Source of the DNA: Limosilactobacillus viscerum
GTDB taxonomy: Bacteria > Bacillota > Bacilli > Lactobacillales > Lactobacillaceae
NCBI RefSeq assembly: GCF_947387525.1
Contig: NZ_CANDNW010000010.1
Span: forward strand, 1-50,711
Length of the DNA stretch: 50,711 bases
Direction: 5' to 3'
Under the pieces are notes generated by a model. That model saw only the letters and a program-made list of their open reading frames with translations. It had not been told where the DNA came from and ran no database searches. The position numbers and the translations under genes were made by a program. Position 1 is the first letter of the stretch. Each line of letters begins with the position of its first letter. Positions 31,234 to 40,895 of the stretch are shown in pieces.

Positions 31234-33684
31234 TTGAAGAAATTATTCCATAACCACTTTTTTGCATTGCTCGCGTGGGTTGTAATCCTTGTGATCTCAC
31301 TGGTTGCACTACCAGACGTCAACCAGTTAACCCGTTCTCACTCGCAGATTACTTTGCCAAAGAGCACCCAAAGCCAGATTGCTCAAACAATCCAACAGAA
31401 GCATTGGGGTCATCACGTCAACAATACCTATCAGGTTGTTGCTGTTTTTAATAATGGTGACAAGAAGATGTCTACCAAGGACCAGGAAAATGTCCAAAAG
31501 ACGATCAACCACTTGCAAAAACATGAGGACAAGTATGGTATTAAAGCTATCATGGGGCCAAATGACAATGCGGCAACCCGGAAGCAACTGATTTCAAAGG
31601 ACAAGTCGACGGAACTGGTTCAGTTGAATATCAGCAAGAAGCATGGGACGCTTCAACAAATCAATAACCAGTTATCTTCAGCCGTTAAGACTAACGGGGT
31701 GAAAACCTACATTACTGGTGCTGATATCTTAAATGATGACTTTTCTGGTGCGGTTCAACAGGGGATCAAGAAGACCGAAGTTATTTCCGTTATCTTTATC
31801 TTCGTCGTTTTGCTGATTGTTTTCCGTTCACTAATCACACCGTTGATCTCCCTCCTCATGGTCGGGATTTCCTTCTTAACGTCATTTAGTATCGTTACTA
31901 ACTTGGTTGATAAGTTTAACTTCCCATTCTCTAACTTTACCCAAGTCTTTATGATCATTGTGCTGTTTGGGATTGGGACCGACTATAACATTCTCTTGTA
32001 CAACCACTTCAAGGAAAACCTTGGAAAAGGGATGGAAAAGTGGGAAGCAACAAAGGATGCCCAACGCAAGGCTGGCCGGACAATTCTATATTCTGGTTTC
32101 TCGCTTTTAATTGGGTTTACTTCACTGGGACTTGCCAGCTTCTCAGTCTACCAGTCAGCTGTTGGGGTCGCCGTTGGGGTTGCCGTTTTACTGGTTGTTC
32201 TCTTAACGCTAAACCCATTTTTTATGGCAGTTTTAGGCAAGAAAATGTTCTGGCCGGACAAGCGGTTCACTGGTGAATCTAACAGTAAGATTTGGCACCG
32301 GATGGCTAATAACTCAGTTCACCACCCAATTGTCAGCCTGATCCTCGTATTTATTATCTTGTTGCCAATCGGCCTTTCTTACAAGAACCACCTCAACTAC
32401 AACGATGCGGATGAAATTAGCAATTCGACTCCTTCTAAGAAGGGGTTCAATGTCGTTGAGGACCACTTCTCAAAAGGGACGGCTGAACCAGTTACTGTCT
32501 ACATTAAGTCCAACCACCGTTTGGATAACGAAAAGGACCTCTTGTTGATTGACCGCCTTACGAACCAGTTGAAGGGAAGCAAGGATGTCAAAACTGTTAC
32601 TTCCGTTACCCAACCGGCTGGTTCAAAGGTTAGCCAACTCTACGTGAATAACCAATTGAAACAGTTAACTGGTCAGCTTGGTACAGCACAAAGCAGTTTG
32701 TCACAACTGACTTCCGGGATGGCTAGCCAAGCTGCAATGCAGTCAGCATCGATGGGTGCAGCTGGTGCATCGGCAATGGCTCAACAACAAGCAATGATGT
32801 CTGGAATGGGGCAGATGACTTCTGGCCTTCAACAGGGTGGCGACTACCTAACCGGTTTGCAAAACTCTGCTGCTGGGAATACCTTCTACATCCCACAGAA
32901 CCAAATTAATAATCCAGAATTCCAACAATCAATGAATACTTACTTGTCACAAGATAAGAAGACGGCACAGATTACGGTTATCCTTAATTCAAACCCTAGT
33001 GGCAGCCGGGCAACTAATGCGGTTAGCTCCTTAACTAATGTTGCTAAGTACTCGTTAAAGGGAACGAACTTGAATAAGGCAACAGTGGTTGTCGGTGGCC
33101 AGAGTTCCAAGATTAACGACACCAAGAATGTTGCCGGTGGTGACTTTGTCCGGACGGCAATTATTATGATTGTCGGAATTGGTCTGGCACTGATTTTTGT
33201 TACCCGGTCGCTACTGCAACCAGTTTATATTTTGGGAACGCTGGTTACTGCCTACCTGGCTTCCTTGTCGTTTACTCATGTCTTAACCCGGGTAATCCTT
33301 GGTCGGCCAATGTTGACGTGGAACACGCCATTCTTTAGCTTTATTATGGTGATTGCCCTTGGGGTGGACTACAGTATTTTCCTGATGATGCGGTACCGGA
33401 ATACTGATAACAATAAGTACCTGCCAACGGAGCGGATTGTAATGGCCGCTTCGGCAATCGGGACTGTTGTTATTTCGGCCGCCATCATCCTGAGTGGTAC
33501 GTTTGCATCATTGATCCCGTCTGGAATTCCAACGCTGATCGAAGTTGCAATGGTCGTAATTATTGGGTTAATCCTCTTGGTCATCATGATCCCAATCGTA
33601 ATGCCAAGTACGATTCACTTATCCTACCCAATGCGGTCAACAATCCATGACAACCAGGAAAAGCGGAAAGCAAAAGCTGAATAG
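31234..33684 (+). CDS. MMPL/RND-family membrane transporter (YdfJ-like)
   Basis: 816 residues with the RND/MMPL plan: one N-terminal helix, a large outside domain (~35-170), a block of membrane helices (~175-370) with GIGTDYNILLYNHFKENL, a second outside domain (~385-630) and a second helix block (~635-800) with ALGVDYSIFLMMRYRN. The GxGxDY aspartates are the proton-relay motif. The second outside domain has an unusual Met/Ala/Gln/Ser-rich run (MASQAAMQSASMGAAG and following). Gram-positive members export lipids or drugs; the cargo is unknown. The start is TTG 31234 with GGAAGTAGCAG-type weak ribosome signals upstream. Confidence 0.9.
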   Translation: MKKLFHNHFFALLAWVVILVISLVALPDVNQLTRSHSQITLPKSTQSQIAQTIQQKHWGHHVNNTYQVVAVFNNGDKKMSTKDQENVQKTINHLQKHEDKYGIKAIMGPNDNAATRKQLISKDKSTELVQLNISKKHGTLQQINNQLSSAVKTNGVKTYITGADILNDDFSGAVQQGIKKTEVISVIFIFVVLLIVFRSLITPLISLLMVGISFLTSFSIVTNLVDKFNFPFSNFTQVFMIIVLFGIGTDYNILLYNHFKENLGKGMEKWEATKDAQRKAGRTILYSGFSLLIGFTSLGLASFSVYQSAVGVAVGVAVLLVVLLTLNPFFMAVLGKKMFWPDKRFTGESNSKIWHRMANNSVHHPIVSLILVFIILLPIGLSYKNHLNYNDADEISNSTPSKKGFNVVEDHFSKGTAEPVTVYIKSNHRLDNEKDLLLIDRLTNQLKGSKDVKTVTSVTQPAGSKVSQLYVNNQLKQLTGQLGTAQSSLSQLTSGMASQAAMQSASMGAAGASAMAQQQAMMSGMGQMTSGLQQGGDYLTGLQNSAAGNTFYIPQNQINNPEFQQSMNTYLSQDKKTAQITVILNSNPSGSRATNAVSSLTNVAKYSLKGTNLNKATVVVGGQSSKINDTKNVAGGDFVRTAIIMIVGIGLALIFVTRSLLQPVYILGTLVTAYLASLSFTHVLTRVILGRPMLTWNTPFFSFIMVIALGVDYSIFLMMRYRNTDNNKYLPTERIVMAASAIGTVVISAAIILSGTFASLIPSGIPTLIEVAMVVIIGLILLVIMIPIVMPSTIHLSYPMRSTIHDNQEKRKAKAE

Positions 33685-33690
33685 AATTAT

Positions 33691-33733
33691 AAAAGCCTGC
33701 AAACGTCAATTAGTGACGCCTGCAGGCTTTTTT
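33691..33733. terminator. bidirectional terminator
   Basis: AAAGCCTGC pairs with GCAGGCTTT; an inner CGTCA/TGACG stem adds to it. T runs follow on the plus side and A runs precede it, so it can serve both the MMPL gene and the convergent membrane-protein gene. Confidence 0.8.
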
Positions 33734-33734
33734 A

Positions 33735-35501
33735 TTAAGCAGTGATAATTTCATGGCACTTTTTTGGCAACCAGCGAATACCGCGATAAGCACCGTATAG
33801 GGCAAAGATAACCAAACCGGTCAAAGAAATGATTAGCAGGGCAGTAAACCATCCGGACTGGTGGAAACTAAGAATGGCGGTATTGTGCCCCTTATGCTGG
33901 TGGACGTAAGGGGCACCGACGCATGAACGCCGGTAGTGGGTTAACTGACGTCCATTGACCGTCAGCCTTGACTCATGGTAGGTAATAACTGGTAAGCGAA
34001 CCTCACCGTCCTTCTTGGCATTCCATGACAACTGGAGTCGACCACCAGGTAGGACAGTATGCTTAAAGTCATTGGTGTGGTGGATAATTTGGTTTTGGTA
34101 CGCGTAGGAACAAACATATTTCTGGTTCAAATACTTCTTTGGAATCGGCAGGTAATCAGGTGCCCGCTTTTCAACCTTAAGCAGTAGTTGACCAGGATAA
34201 GCGGTATGGGTTGAACGGCGAAGACTTTTACTATTGTTGGTAACCCATGAAAGGGCAGTAGAAGTGTTCAGTACCTCATCAGATTCATAGATAGCTGTCC
34301 GTCGAAAAACAGAAGTTGTTGTTGGGATAACTACTTGAAACAGGGTGAACAATAGGAGTCCCGTTACCAACCGCAGCCGTAGCTTATCGTGCGGCTTTTC
34401 ATAAATGAGTTGCTGGCAGCTTATCGCCGCTCCAGTTAGGATTAAGGGGTAGGCAATAACTGTAAGTCGGTTGGGAAATTGTAGGGTGGTCTGCAAGGCC
34501 GGGACTGCTTTCTGCATTGCTGTCCAGGGGAACCAGGTTGAACTGATAAAAAGGATAACGGCTCCCATAACGGTAACCACTGTATTAACTAACGACTTGC
34601 GAAGGTTAAAAAGAACGTAGACCAGCTGAAGGGCAAAAAAGATCCAGCAGAAGTAAATCAGGTAGTCCCGGGTACTGCTAAATTGGGAAGGCTTCAGTGA
34701 ATTGATCTGCATGTCAAAGGGTGCCGGCTGGGCGATATGGTTATGCAGGTTAAGCATTAATAGTGCTCCCCACACATTACCCGTTAAGATAATTGTTCCG
34801 ACCACGGCTTTACAAGTATCCCGGATCATCTGACCACGGTTGGTAGTTAAGACTAGTCCGATGATAAAAAATGGAACCAGTGTCAGCGTAAAGAAGATGG
34901 AGCTCAACAAGTGAATTTGGATGATGATGGTCATCAGTGCCATTAATGGGAGCCAGTGAACGGGGCGCTGATGGTCCTGGATCATTGTAATCCCAACCAT
35001 GATGCAATAGGGCGCAAGGGCCGCTCCACATGCATTCATATTTTGCGCAAGTTCCCACCGTGGTAACCAACCAATGCACAGAAAAATCAAACTAATTAAA
35101 AGAGCAACGCGCCGGCAGGACTTAACCTTGCTGGCCAGCTGGTACATTCCAACGCCACCGATGAAATAAACTAAGAAACTAGAGATTACTTGGTAACGGA
35201 ACCAGGTACCCCCTAGTAGGCCAAGGAGGATACCATTCAAGTAGGCGAATAATGGACCGTAAACGGCATTAATAATCCGACCACTCTGTTGGAAAGAATA
35301 ATTGCTTTGGAAGTAGCTCCAGTTCCCTTGCTGGATCTGCTTGGCGGCATCGTAAAATCGGTTAAAGTGGAAGATTGAATCAGTCCCCAGAATTACCCCG
35401 TGTGAAATAATTTGCGGATACATGATAATATATGTCATCACTGCAATTGCGAGGTAGGGCAAGGCCCAGTTGATAATTTTTTTACTCTTCTCTTTCATCA
35501 T
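33735..35501 (-). CDS. large polytopic membrane protein, GT-C/YfhO-like
   Basis: 588 residues with about 11-12 hydrophobic segments through residue ~400, then a ~150-residue outside domain and a last helix (FTALLIISLTGLVIFALYG). The first outside loop has ISHGVILGTDSIFHFNRFYDAAKQI and QSGRIINAVYGPLFAYLNG, resembling the loop of GT-C glycosyltransferases that use lipid-linked sugars. No specific family was confirmed. It may add sugars to teichoic acid or other surface polymers; that is inference. It is monocistronic, with a ribosome site GAGAGATG before ATG. Confidence 0.75.
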   Translation of the reverse strand: MMKEKSKKIINWALPYLAIAVMTYIIMYPQIISHGVILGTDSIFHFNRFYDAAKQIQQGNWSYFQSNYSFQQSGRIINAVYGPLFAYLNGILLGLLGGTWFRYQVISSFLVYFIGGVGMYQLASKVKSCRRVALLISLIFLCIGWLPRWELAQNMNACGAALAPYCIMVGITMIQDHQRPVHWLPLMALMTIIIQIHLLSSIFFTLTLVPFFIIGLVLTTNRGQMIRDTCKAVVGTIILTGNVWGALLMLNLHNHIAQPAPFDMQINSLKPSQFSSTRDYLIYFCWIFFALQLVYVLFNLRKSLVNTVVTVMGAVILFISSTWFPWTAMQKAVPALQTTLQFPNRLTVIAYPLILTGAAISCQQLIYEKPHDKLRLRLVTGLLLFTLFQVVIPTTTSVFRRTAIYESDEVLNTSTALSWVTNNSKSLRRSTHTAYPGQLLLKVEKRAPDYLPIPKKYLNQKYVCSYAYQNQIIHHTNDFKHTVLPGGRLQLSWNAKKDGEVRLPVITYHESRLTVNGRQLTHYRRSCVGAPYVHQHKGHNTAILSFHQSGWFTALLIISLTGLVIFALYGAYRGIRWLPKKCHEIITA

Positions 35502-35681
35502 TCATCTCTCTTTTTGTACGATAGAATTTAAAACAATTATTTTCATTATAATCCATTCGTTACTGAAAAGGGCGAAGAATATTGAAAGGTTTTACTGGAA
35601 AAAGAAGTGAAAACAGTAATTCCGTCCCTGGTTTCATGTTGTAAAATAGAAACTAACTTTTACGAGAAAGCAGATGGGTAA

Positions 35682-36632
35682 ATGTTATCAATTTTTCTTT
35701 CGGCAATTTCTGGAGTGCTGATTATTTTGATCATGGTCGTAGTCGGCTTCGTAATGAATGAGCGGGGCTGGTTCAATGAGCAGTCACCGAAAATTATTTC
35801 ACGTTTGGTGACGCAGGTATCGTTGCCGTGCTACATGGTCACGACCATCATGCATGACTTTTCTGCCAACCAACTGAAAACGCTGCTGCCGGACCTCCGT
35901 TATCCAGTAATTTCAATGCTGATCCTTTTTGCCTTGTCCTTTGCGGTTGCACGGGCAATCGGAATTAAGCGGTCGCACATTGGTCTTTTTTCATCAATGT
36001 TCTTTAATTCCAATACTGTCTTCATTGGCCTGCCGATTAACCTGGCACTTTTTGGCAGTTCATCAATTCCATATGTTCTGGTGTACTACATGGCCAACAC
36101 CACTTTCTTCTGGACACTAGGTGTGTGGTTAATTCAAAAGGACGGGGTGCATGAAGCGAAAATCGACCCGTTAACTGCTATTAAGAAGCTCTTTTCACCA
36201 CCACTACTTGGTTTTATCCTGGGGGTAATCCTGGTAATACTCCATGTTAGCTTACCTAAATTCATTATGAGTGACCTGTCATATATTGGTGCATTGACGA
36301 TCCCAATGTCGATGATTTTCATTGGGATTGCGATTTCCAATGCTGGCCTTAGTCGGATGCGCCTTTCACGGGATGCCTGGGGAATTCTGCTCGGTCGTTT
36401 TCTCTTTGCTCCAGCCCTAATGGCATTGCTTGTTTTGCCAAGCTCAATGTCACCCCTGATGAAGCAGGTCTTTATTTTACAGGCAGCCATGCCCGTGATG
36501 ACTAATGCGCCGGTTGTTTCTAAGCTCTACCATGCGGATTCAAGCTATGCCGCCATCATGGTTACCGAAACCACGGTTCTCAGTGTTATCGTCATCCCAA
36601 TTTTAATGGTAATTATTAAGACATTCCTGTAG
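35682..36632 (+). CDS. AEC-family transporter (auxin efflux carrier-like, MleP type)
   Basis: 316 residues with about ten hydrophobic segments in two five-helix halves. N-terminal GVLIILIMVVVGFVMNERGW, SMFFNSNTVFIGLPI and C-terminal FILQAAMPVMTNAPVVSKLY carry the family's crossover motifs. Lactic acid bacteria use such carriers for malate or other carboxylates; no malolactic gene is adjacent, so the substrate is unknown. It is divergent from the membrane-protein gene at 33735 and ends 65 bp before gpmA. Confidence 0.88.
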   Translation: MLSIFLSAISGVLIILIMVVVGFVMNERGWFNEQSPKIISRLVTQVSLPCYMVTTIMHDFSANQLKTLLPDLRYPVISMLILFALSFAVARAIGIKRSHIGLFSSMFFNSNTVFIGLPINLALFGSSSIPYVLVYYMANTTFFWTLGVWLIQKDGVHEAKIDPLTAIKKLFSPPLLGFILGVILVILHVSLPKFIMSDLSYIGALTIPMSMIFIGIAISNAGLSRMRLSRDAWGILLGRFLFAPALMALLVLPSSMSPLMKQVFILQAAMPVMTNAPVVSKLYHADSSYAAIMVTETTVLSVIVIPILMVIIKTFL

Positions 36633-36639
36633 GAAAAGT

Positions 36640-36669
36640 TTGATAATTTCCCGGGAAATACGCTATCAT
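36640..36669 (+). promoter_or_regulatory. gpmA promoter with palindrome filling the spacer
   Basis: TTGATA (36640-36645), an 18-base spacer and TATCAT (36664-36669). The first 14 bases of the spacer are the perfect palindrome ATTTCCCGGGAAAT (36646-36659). This is a likely operator. Confidence 0.65.
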
Positions 36670-36697
36670 TAAAGTGGCAAAAGGGAGTGCAATATTA

Positions 36698-37381
36698 ATG
36701 GTAAACTTAGTAATCGTGCGTCATGGACAAAGTCAGGCTAACCGGGATAATATTTTTACCGGTTGGACTGATGTCCCATTAACTGATAAGGGAATTGAAC
36801 AGGGAATTGCTGTTGGTAAGGCATTGAAGAAGACTGGTATCTTATTTAGCGATGCTAATACTTCCTATATGTCCCGGGCCATCAAAACTACCAACATTAT
36901 TTTGGATGAGATTGACCAATTGTACATTCCAATCCATAAAACTTGGCGGTTAAATGAACGGCATTACGGAGCACTTTCCGGTCGGAACAAGGCGGTCGTT
37001 AAAGAAGAAGTTGGTGCCGACCAACTCCACCGCTGGCGGCGCGGCTATACGGAGGTACCACCGCAATTGACCGAACGGCAACATGACCGGCGCTATGACC
37101 GTCTTGGGATTGAGATGCCGCTCAGTGAAAGTTTGGCAATGACTCAAAAGCGGTTACTGCCATTCTGGGAAGACCAGGTAGCACCACGTCTTCTTGATGG
37201 TAAGAACCAGTTGATTGTTGCCCACGGCAGTTCTTTGCGGGCACTGATTAAGTACCTTGATAAGATTCCTGATGATGAGATTGATCAGGTTGAAGTGCCA
37301 AACGGCAAACCGATCTGGTACCAGTTTGATGAACACTTACAGGTCAAAAATAAAACATTTATAACAATGGATGGTGAATAG
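36698..37381 (+). CDS. gpmA: 2,3-bisphosphoglycerate-dependent phosphoglycerate mutase
   Basis: 227 residues of the cofactor-dependent mutase family, which interconverts 3- and 2-phosphoglycerate. Catalytic H9 is in VIVRHGQSQAN; GWTDVPLTDKG, TSYMSRAIKT, WRLNERHYGALSGRNKA and the second histidine in VAHGSSLRALIKYLD are diagnostic of the gpmA type. Start at ATG 36698 with AAGGGAG upstream; the in-frame extension to 36674 is not needed. Other gpmA copies are common in lactobacilli, so this may be an accessory copy under the palindrome-bearing promoter. The esterase gene follows directly. Confidence 0.93.
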   Translation: MVNLVIVRHGQSQANRDNIFTGWTDVPLTDKGIEQGIAVGKALKKTGILFSDANTSYMSRAIKTTNIILDEIDQLYIPIHKTWRLNERHYGALSGRNKAVVKEEVGADQLHRWRRGYTEVPPQLTERQHDRRYDRLGIEMPLSESLAMTQKRLLPFWEDQVAPRLLDGKNQLIVAHGSSLRALIKYLDKIPDDEIDQVEVPNGKPIWYQFDEHLQVKNKTFITMDGE

Positions 37382-37382
37382 G

Positions 37383-38249
37383 ATGTCAATTCATGAAATC
37401 GAAAACAATCCCCAGTTAAAGGGGCAGGTGCGGTTAATCGACAACGTTACCTATGCAGCGGTTGATGGCCGTCCCCTAAAAATGGCGCTGCTGGAGCCAT
37501 GGACGCAACGCTTCCCACTCAAGTACCATCCCGAACCACGGCCACTGATTGTCTTTGTGCAGGGAAGTTCCTGGCGGGTTGGCAAGATGGGAGAAGAAAT
37601 TCCACAACTGGTGCGGTTTGTAAAGGCCGGATACGTGGTGGCAACTGTCCAGCACCGGAATACACTAGATGGTTATCCATTCCCTGCCTTTCTTGAAGAT
37701 GTTAGGACTGCAATTCGCTACCTTCGTCGGCGGGCAATAAAATTCGCAATTGATCCGGACCGGGTTGCTATTTGGGGAACTTCGTCCGGGGCAAATGCGG
37801 CAATGCTAGTGGCCTTGACGGGTGATGACCCGCGGTATGCAGGGCACCTGTACCGGACTGAATCTGACCGGGTGAATGCCGTAGTTAGTTGCTTTGCTCC
37901 AATGGATATTGAGGATACGTTCGACTATACTGCTGCGGTGCCCGGAAGCGAGTTGCTAAAGTTCTGCCTGCTGGGGATGGATAAGCAAAAGTGGCCCACG
38001 ATTGAGAAAGAAATGAGCCCACTATACCAGGTAAAGTCAGGACAGGAGTATCCACCATTCTTGCTCTTGCACGGTGATGCTGACAAGGTGGTCCCTTACC
38101 ACCAAATGGAAGATATGTACCATAAGCTGGATGAAGAAGGATACGATGTTGAGGCTTACCGGGTTAAGGGTGCAAACCATGAAAAGGACTTTTGGAGTGA
38201 TCGGGTTTACCAGATCGTTCAAGATTTCCTTGACCGGACAGTTAAGTGA
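37383..38249 (+). CDS. alpha/beta hydrolase (esterase/lipase-like)
   Basis: About 288 residues with the alpha/beta-hydrolase triad: nucleophile Ser in WGTSSGANAAM (GxSxG), Asp in LLLHGDADKVVP and His in GANHEKDFW. The PLIVFVQGSSWRVGKMG segment is the oxyanion-hole region, with VQGSSW in place of the HGGG of hormone-sensitive lipases. This matches BD-FAE-like esterases, which may act on acetylated sugars or short esters. It starts 2 bp after the gpmA stop and is surely co-transcribed; an in-frame ATG at 37371 would overlap gpmA. Confidence 0.88.
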   Translation: MSIHEIENNPQLKGQVRLIDNVTYAAVDGRPLKMALLEPWTQRFPLKYHPEPRPLIVFVQGSSWRVGKMGEEIPQLVRFVKAGYVVATVQHRNTLDGYPFPAFLEDVRTAIRYLRRRAIKFAIDPDRVAIWGTSSGANAAMLVALTGDDPRYAGHLYRTESDRVNAVVSCFAPMDIEDTFDYTAAVPGSELLKFCLLGMDKQKWPTIEKEMSPLYQVKSGQEYPPFLLLHGDADKVVPYHQMEDMYHKLDEEGYDVEAYRVKGANHEKDFWSDRVYQIVQDFLDRTVK

Positions 38250-38270
38250 TTTGACTGAGATTAGCATATA

Positions 38271-38324
38271 AAAAAGCAGCGATGAAAAGAAGCCATTTTC
38301 GTCTTCTTTCCATCGCTGCTTTTT
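38271..38324. terminator. bidirectional terminator between the esterase gene and pepC
   Basis: AAAAGCAGCGATG pairs perfectly with CATCGCTGCTTTT, with an inner GAAGA/TCTTC stem. T runs follow on the plus side and A runs precede, so it can end both convergent units. Confidence 0.85.
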
Positions 38325-38337
38325 AATTCTTTATACC

Positions 38338-39678
38338 TTAAGCTAACGTTCCCATTGGGTCCCACGGCTTGAGCACAATCGGATCTTGTGCTTGTTCCTT
38401 AAGAAGCTTATCGGACAGGTACTTCTTGTTAATAACAATTTGGAAGCAGTACTTGTCCATCCATTCATCGCTCATTACAAAGTAGCCCTTGTGGCCAACC
38501 TTGTTTCCCCATGAGTTTTCAACCTTCCACTTAGTTGGTTGACCATCAACTAGGTCGACACCAGTCAATACCATTGCGTGGTCCATCATGCTTTGACCAT
38601 AGTCCAACATGTCTGCCTTAGACATATCAAGGTCAACGTCAAATAATTCATCGTATTTGTAAGTGTTGAGGGCCATGATACCAAGCTTGGTTTCAGAATA
38701 CTTTACCACGTCGGAACCGAACCAGACACTTTCGCCGGCTTTAAGCTGGTCAATAGCGAGCTGCTTAAATTCATCCATTGGCAGGTTTAGGTGCTTGATT
38801 TGCCGACCGCCGACAACATTTCCTAACATGTCGATGGTGTAAGTTCGGTGGTATTCCTTGTCATCAGTCGGTGCTTGAATGATGGAAACATAATCATCAA
38901 GGTTCCAGCCAACGTACTTCTTAAAGAATTCCAGTGGTGTAATGTTAGCATCACGGTGGTATTCATTATTCTTCTTTGTCCGGTATTCAAAATCAAAGTG
39001 GGTAGCTGGTTCACCAAAGGCGTAGGCTAAAATCCGGTAGACTTCATTAAGCATCTTTTGCCGGGCAGCGTCTAATTCCTTGTCACTAGCCTGATCATCG
39101 TTGACCATCTTTCGTAAGATAACAGCATCATGACGGAGCTTGTTATTTAAGACATCATTAATTCCACGGGAATTACTAGAGTTGAATGATTCCGGCATTG
39201 CAGACTTTGGCATTACTCCGTACTTAGAAATTAATGCACAGAGCATGTCCCACTGACCACCATCGCTTTGGGGAGCAGCCATCAACCAGGAAACTTTCCG
39301 GCTGTCAGCAGCCTTATTGGCGGTCTTAATGACGTTTTCGTAGAAGTAGTTGGCCTTTTCAAACTTGTCCCAGAAGAACTGGTAAGATTGGGAAAGTTCA
39401 AAATCATCTGGCAGGTTAAACTTAGCTTGCATGTCGTGACGCATGGTGTTTAATGCGGCAAACATCCAGCAGCGACCAGATTGCTTTTGGTCAGCAACGT
39501 TCCCTGTCTTCAGGTCGATTGAAAAATGGGGAGTGTCATCGGCAATGGAGTGCCAGTCAAAACTAGCATTGCGAACACCGTTCTTGGTGACGGTTCGCTC
39601 TAAGACCTTACTATCGCGACGGCTGTTGTAGTCAGCACGAAAGTTGGCAATATCATCATTTGAAATTGAAAAACTCAT
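38338..39678 (-). CDS. pepC: aminopeptidase C (bleomycin hydrolase family)
   Basis: 446 residues of peptidase family C1B. The catalytic Cys is C70 in QKQSGRCWMFAALNTMRH, His in MMDHAMVLTGV and Asn in VENSWGNKVG. The C-terminal residue, Ala in MGTLA, reaches the active site in this family and sets aminopeptidase action. It removes N-terminal residues from peptides imported by systems such as DtpT. AAGGAGG precedes the ATG. The gene is alone; a structured repeat (39724-39908) lies upstream. Confidence 0.97.
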   Translation of the reverse strand: MSFSISNDDIANFRADYNSRRDSKVLERTVTKNGVRNASFDWHSIADDTPHFSIDLKTGNVADQKQSGRCWMFAALNTMRHDMQAKFNLPDDFELSQSYQFFWDKFEKANYFYENVIKTANKAADSRKVSWLMAAPQSDGGQWDMLCALISKYGVMPKSAMPESFNSSNSRGINDVLNNKLRHDAVILRKMVNDDQASDKELDAARQKMLNEVYRILAYAFGEPATHFDFEYRTKKNNEYHRDANITPLEFFKKYVGWNLDDYVSIIQAPTDDKEYHRTYTIDMLGNVVGGRQIKHLNLPMDEFKQLAIDQLKAGESVWFGSDVVKYSETKLGIMALNTYKYDELFDVDLDMSKADMLDYGQSMMDHAMVLTGVDLVDGQPTKWKVENSWGNKVGHKGYFVMSDEWMDKYCFQIVINKKYLSDKLLKEQAQDPIVLKPWDPMGTLA

Positions 39679-39723
39679 GGACTGAATCCTCCTTAAGATT
39701 GTTAATTACTATTATAAAGCAAA

Positions 39724-39908
39724 GGGGGGTGTGACAAAACCACTTAGTCCTGTCACACCCTTATTTTAGTTCTTAATATTACACAATAATCACGGGAAAA
39801 AATAAGTCCCGTAAGGCTAAACGAGGACAAACGCCGACCCATTTTCTGTGCCAACAGCTATTTTCGTTTACCTATCGGGACTTTAAGAAATTTCCAGCTT
39901 CTTTTTAA
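39724..39908 (+). repeat. structured repeat element, copy 1
   Basis: A ~185-base element also found at 44160-44354. It starts with a hairpin (GGGTGTGACA 39727-39736 / TGTCACACCC 39751-39760), then TTATTTTAG, AATATTACA and a long nested fold. In the fold GGAAA pairs with TTTCC, AAGTCCCG (39804-39811) with CGGGACTT (39876-39883), and TAAACGA (39818-39824) with TCGTTTA (39864-39870), around a core containing GGACAAACGC and GTGCCAAC. Its right end touches the stop codon of rpiA. It lies between rpiA and pepC, both on the minus strand. Confidence 0.7.
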
Positions 39909-40588
39909 CGGGCATGCAATACCTTTGGACCATCCTCAGTACCAACGATGACATCGTTAACCCGGTTTAAGAAGAGACCACTTTCAACGACCCCAACCAT
40001 GTGGATGAGTTCGTCTGCTAGTTGCATTGGGTGGTCAATTTCACCAAGGTGGAGGTCGATGATGTAGTTCTTTTCATCAGTTAAGAACTTTTGGTCGCCA
40101 TCCATCCGCCAGCTTGGCTTGTAACCCTTCTTCTCCATCCGGTTAAATACCAACTGGGCACCAAATGGGATTACTTCAACCGGCAATGGGAACTTGCCTA
40201 ACTTGTGGACTAACTTGCTTTGATCCACAATCCAAATCTTTTTATCAGAGGCGTTAGCAACGATCTTTTCCCAAAGAAGGGCGCCACCGCCACCCTTAAT
40301 ACCTTGGAAGTCATCACTGACTTCATCGGCACCGTCGATGCACAAGTCGATGTGGTCGACATCATCAATATCCTTAATGGTGATGCCCAAATCACGGGCC
40401 TGTTTGGCGGTCCGACTAGAAGTGGTAACCCCCACAATATCAGTCAGGTTGCCTTCCTTGATTTGCTTACCAAGTTCATCAACCATGTAACGGACCGTGG
40501 AACCAGTCCCTAGTCCAACGATCATCCCTGACTTAATGTACTTAACTGATTCTTTACCAGTTTGCGCCTTCAATTCGTCTTGATTCAT
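39905..40588 (-). CDS. rpiA: ribose-5-phosphate isomerase A
   Basis: 227 residues. It interconverts ribose-5-phosphate and ribulose-5-phosphate, a central step for the phosphoketolase pathway of heterofermenters and for nucleotide supply. Signature pieces: [19 protein letters not shown] (phosphate loop), DGADEV with catalytic acids, [14 protein letters not shown] and the closing [19 protein letters not shown] precedes the ATG. The acetyltransferase gene lies 16 bp upstream on the same strand. The stop codon falls at the edge of the structured repeat. Confidence 0.97.
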   Translation of the reverse strand: MNQDELKAQTGKESVKYIKSGMIVGLGTGSTVRYMVDELGKQIKEGNLTDIVGVTTSSRTAKQARDLGITIKDIDDVDHIDLCIDGADEVSDDFQGIKGGGGALLWEKIVANASDKKIWIVDQSKLVHKLGKFPLPVEVIPFGAQLVFNRMEKKGYKPSWRMDGDQKFLTDEKNYIIDLHLGEIDHPMQLADELIHMVGVVESGLFLNRVNDVIVGTEDGPKVLHAR

Positions 40589-40604
40589 TAAGAAAAAATC
40601 CCCC

Positions 40605-40895
40605 TTAATCCATCCGGTCTTCCGGCAATAGTAATTCTTGGTATTCAGGATGTTTCTGGAATGCGACCTTAGCGTAAGGACACATTAACTTAACCGTCAA
40701 ATCTTGTTCCTTTGCATACTTAACGAACTCTTTAACCAACTTACCGGCGATCCCTTGTCCCCGGAAGTCAGGGTTAACAAATACTCGTTCAACGACAACT
40801 CGGCCGTCACTCAATGGTGGAAAAGTAATTTCACCGATCAGCGGGTGCGACTTGTCTTGTGCAATAATCCGATTTCCATCAACTTTAAATTCCAT
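40605..40895 (-). CDS. small GNAT-fold N-acetyltransferase (YjdJ/GTL3-like)
   Basis: About 96 residues of the short, single-domain GNAT group (YjdJ-like). The acetyl-CoA loop is [19 protein letters not shown] and the C-terminal part is [20 protein letters not shown], a typical ending. The substrate is unknown; related proteins are described in other bacteria without a firm function. Start taken at ATG 40895 (GGATG ~8 bases upstream); ATG 40910 in frame is possible. It is in one operon with rpiA. Confidence 0.88.
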   Translation of the reverse strand: MEFKVDGNRIIAQDKSHPLIGEITFPPLSDGRVVVERVFVNPDFRGQGIAGKLVKEFVKYAKEQDLTVKLMCPYAKVAFQKHPEYQELLLPEDRMD

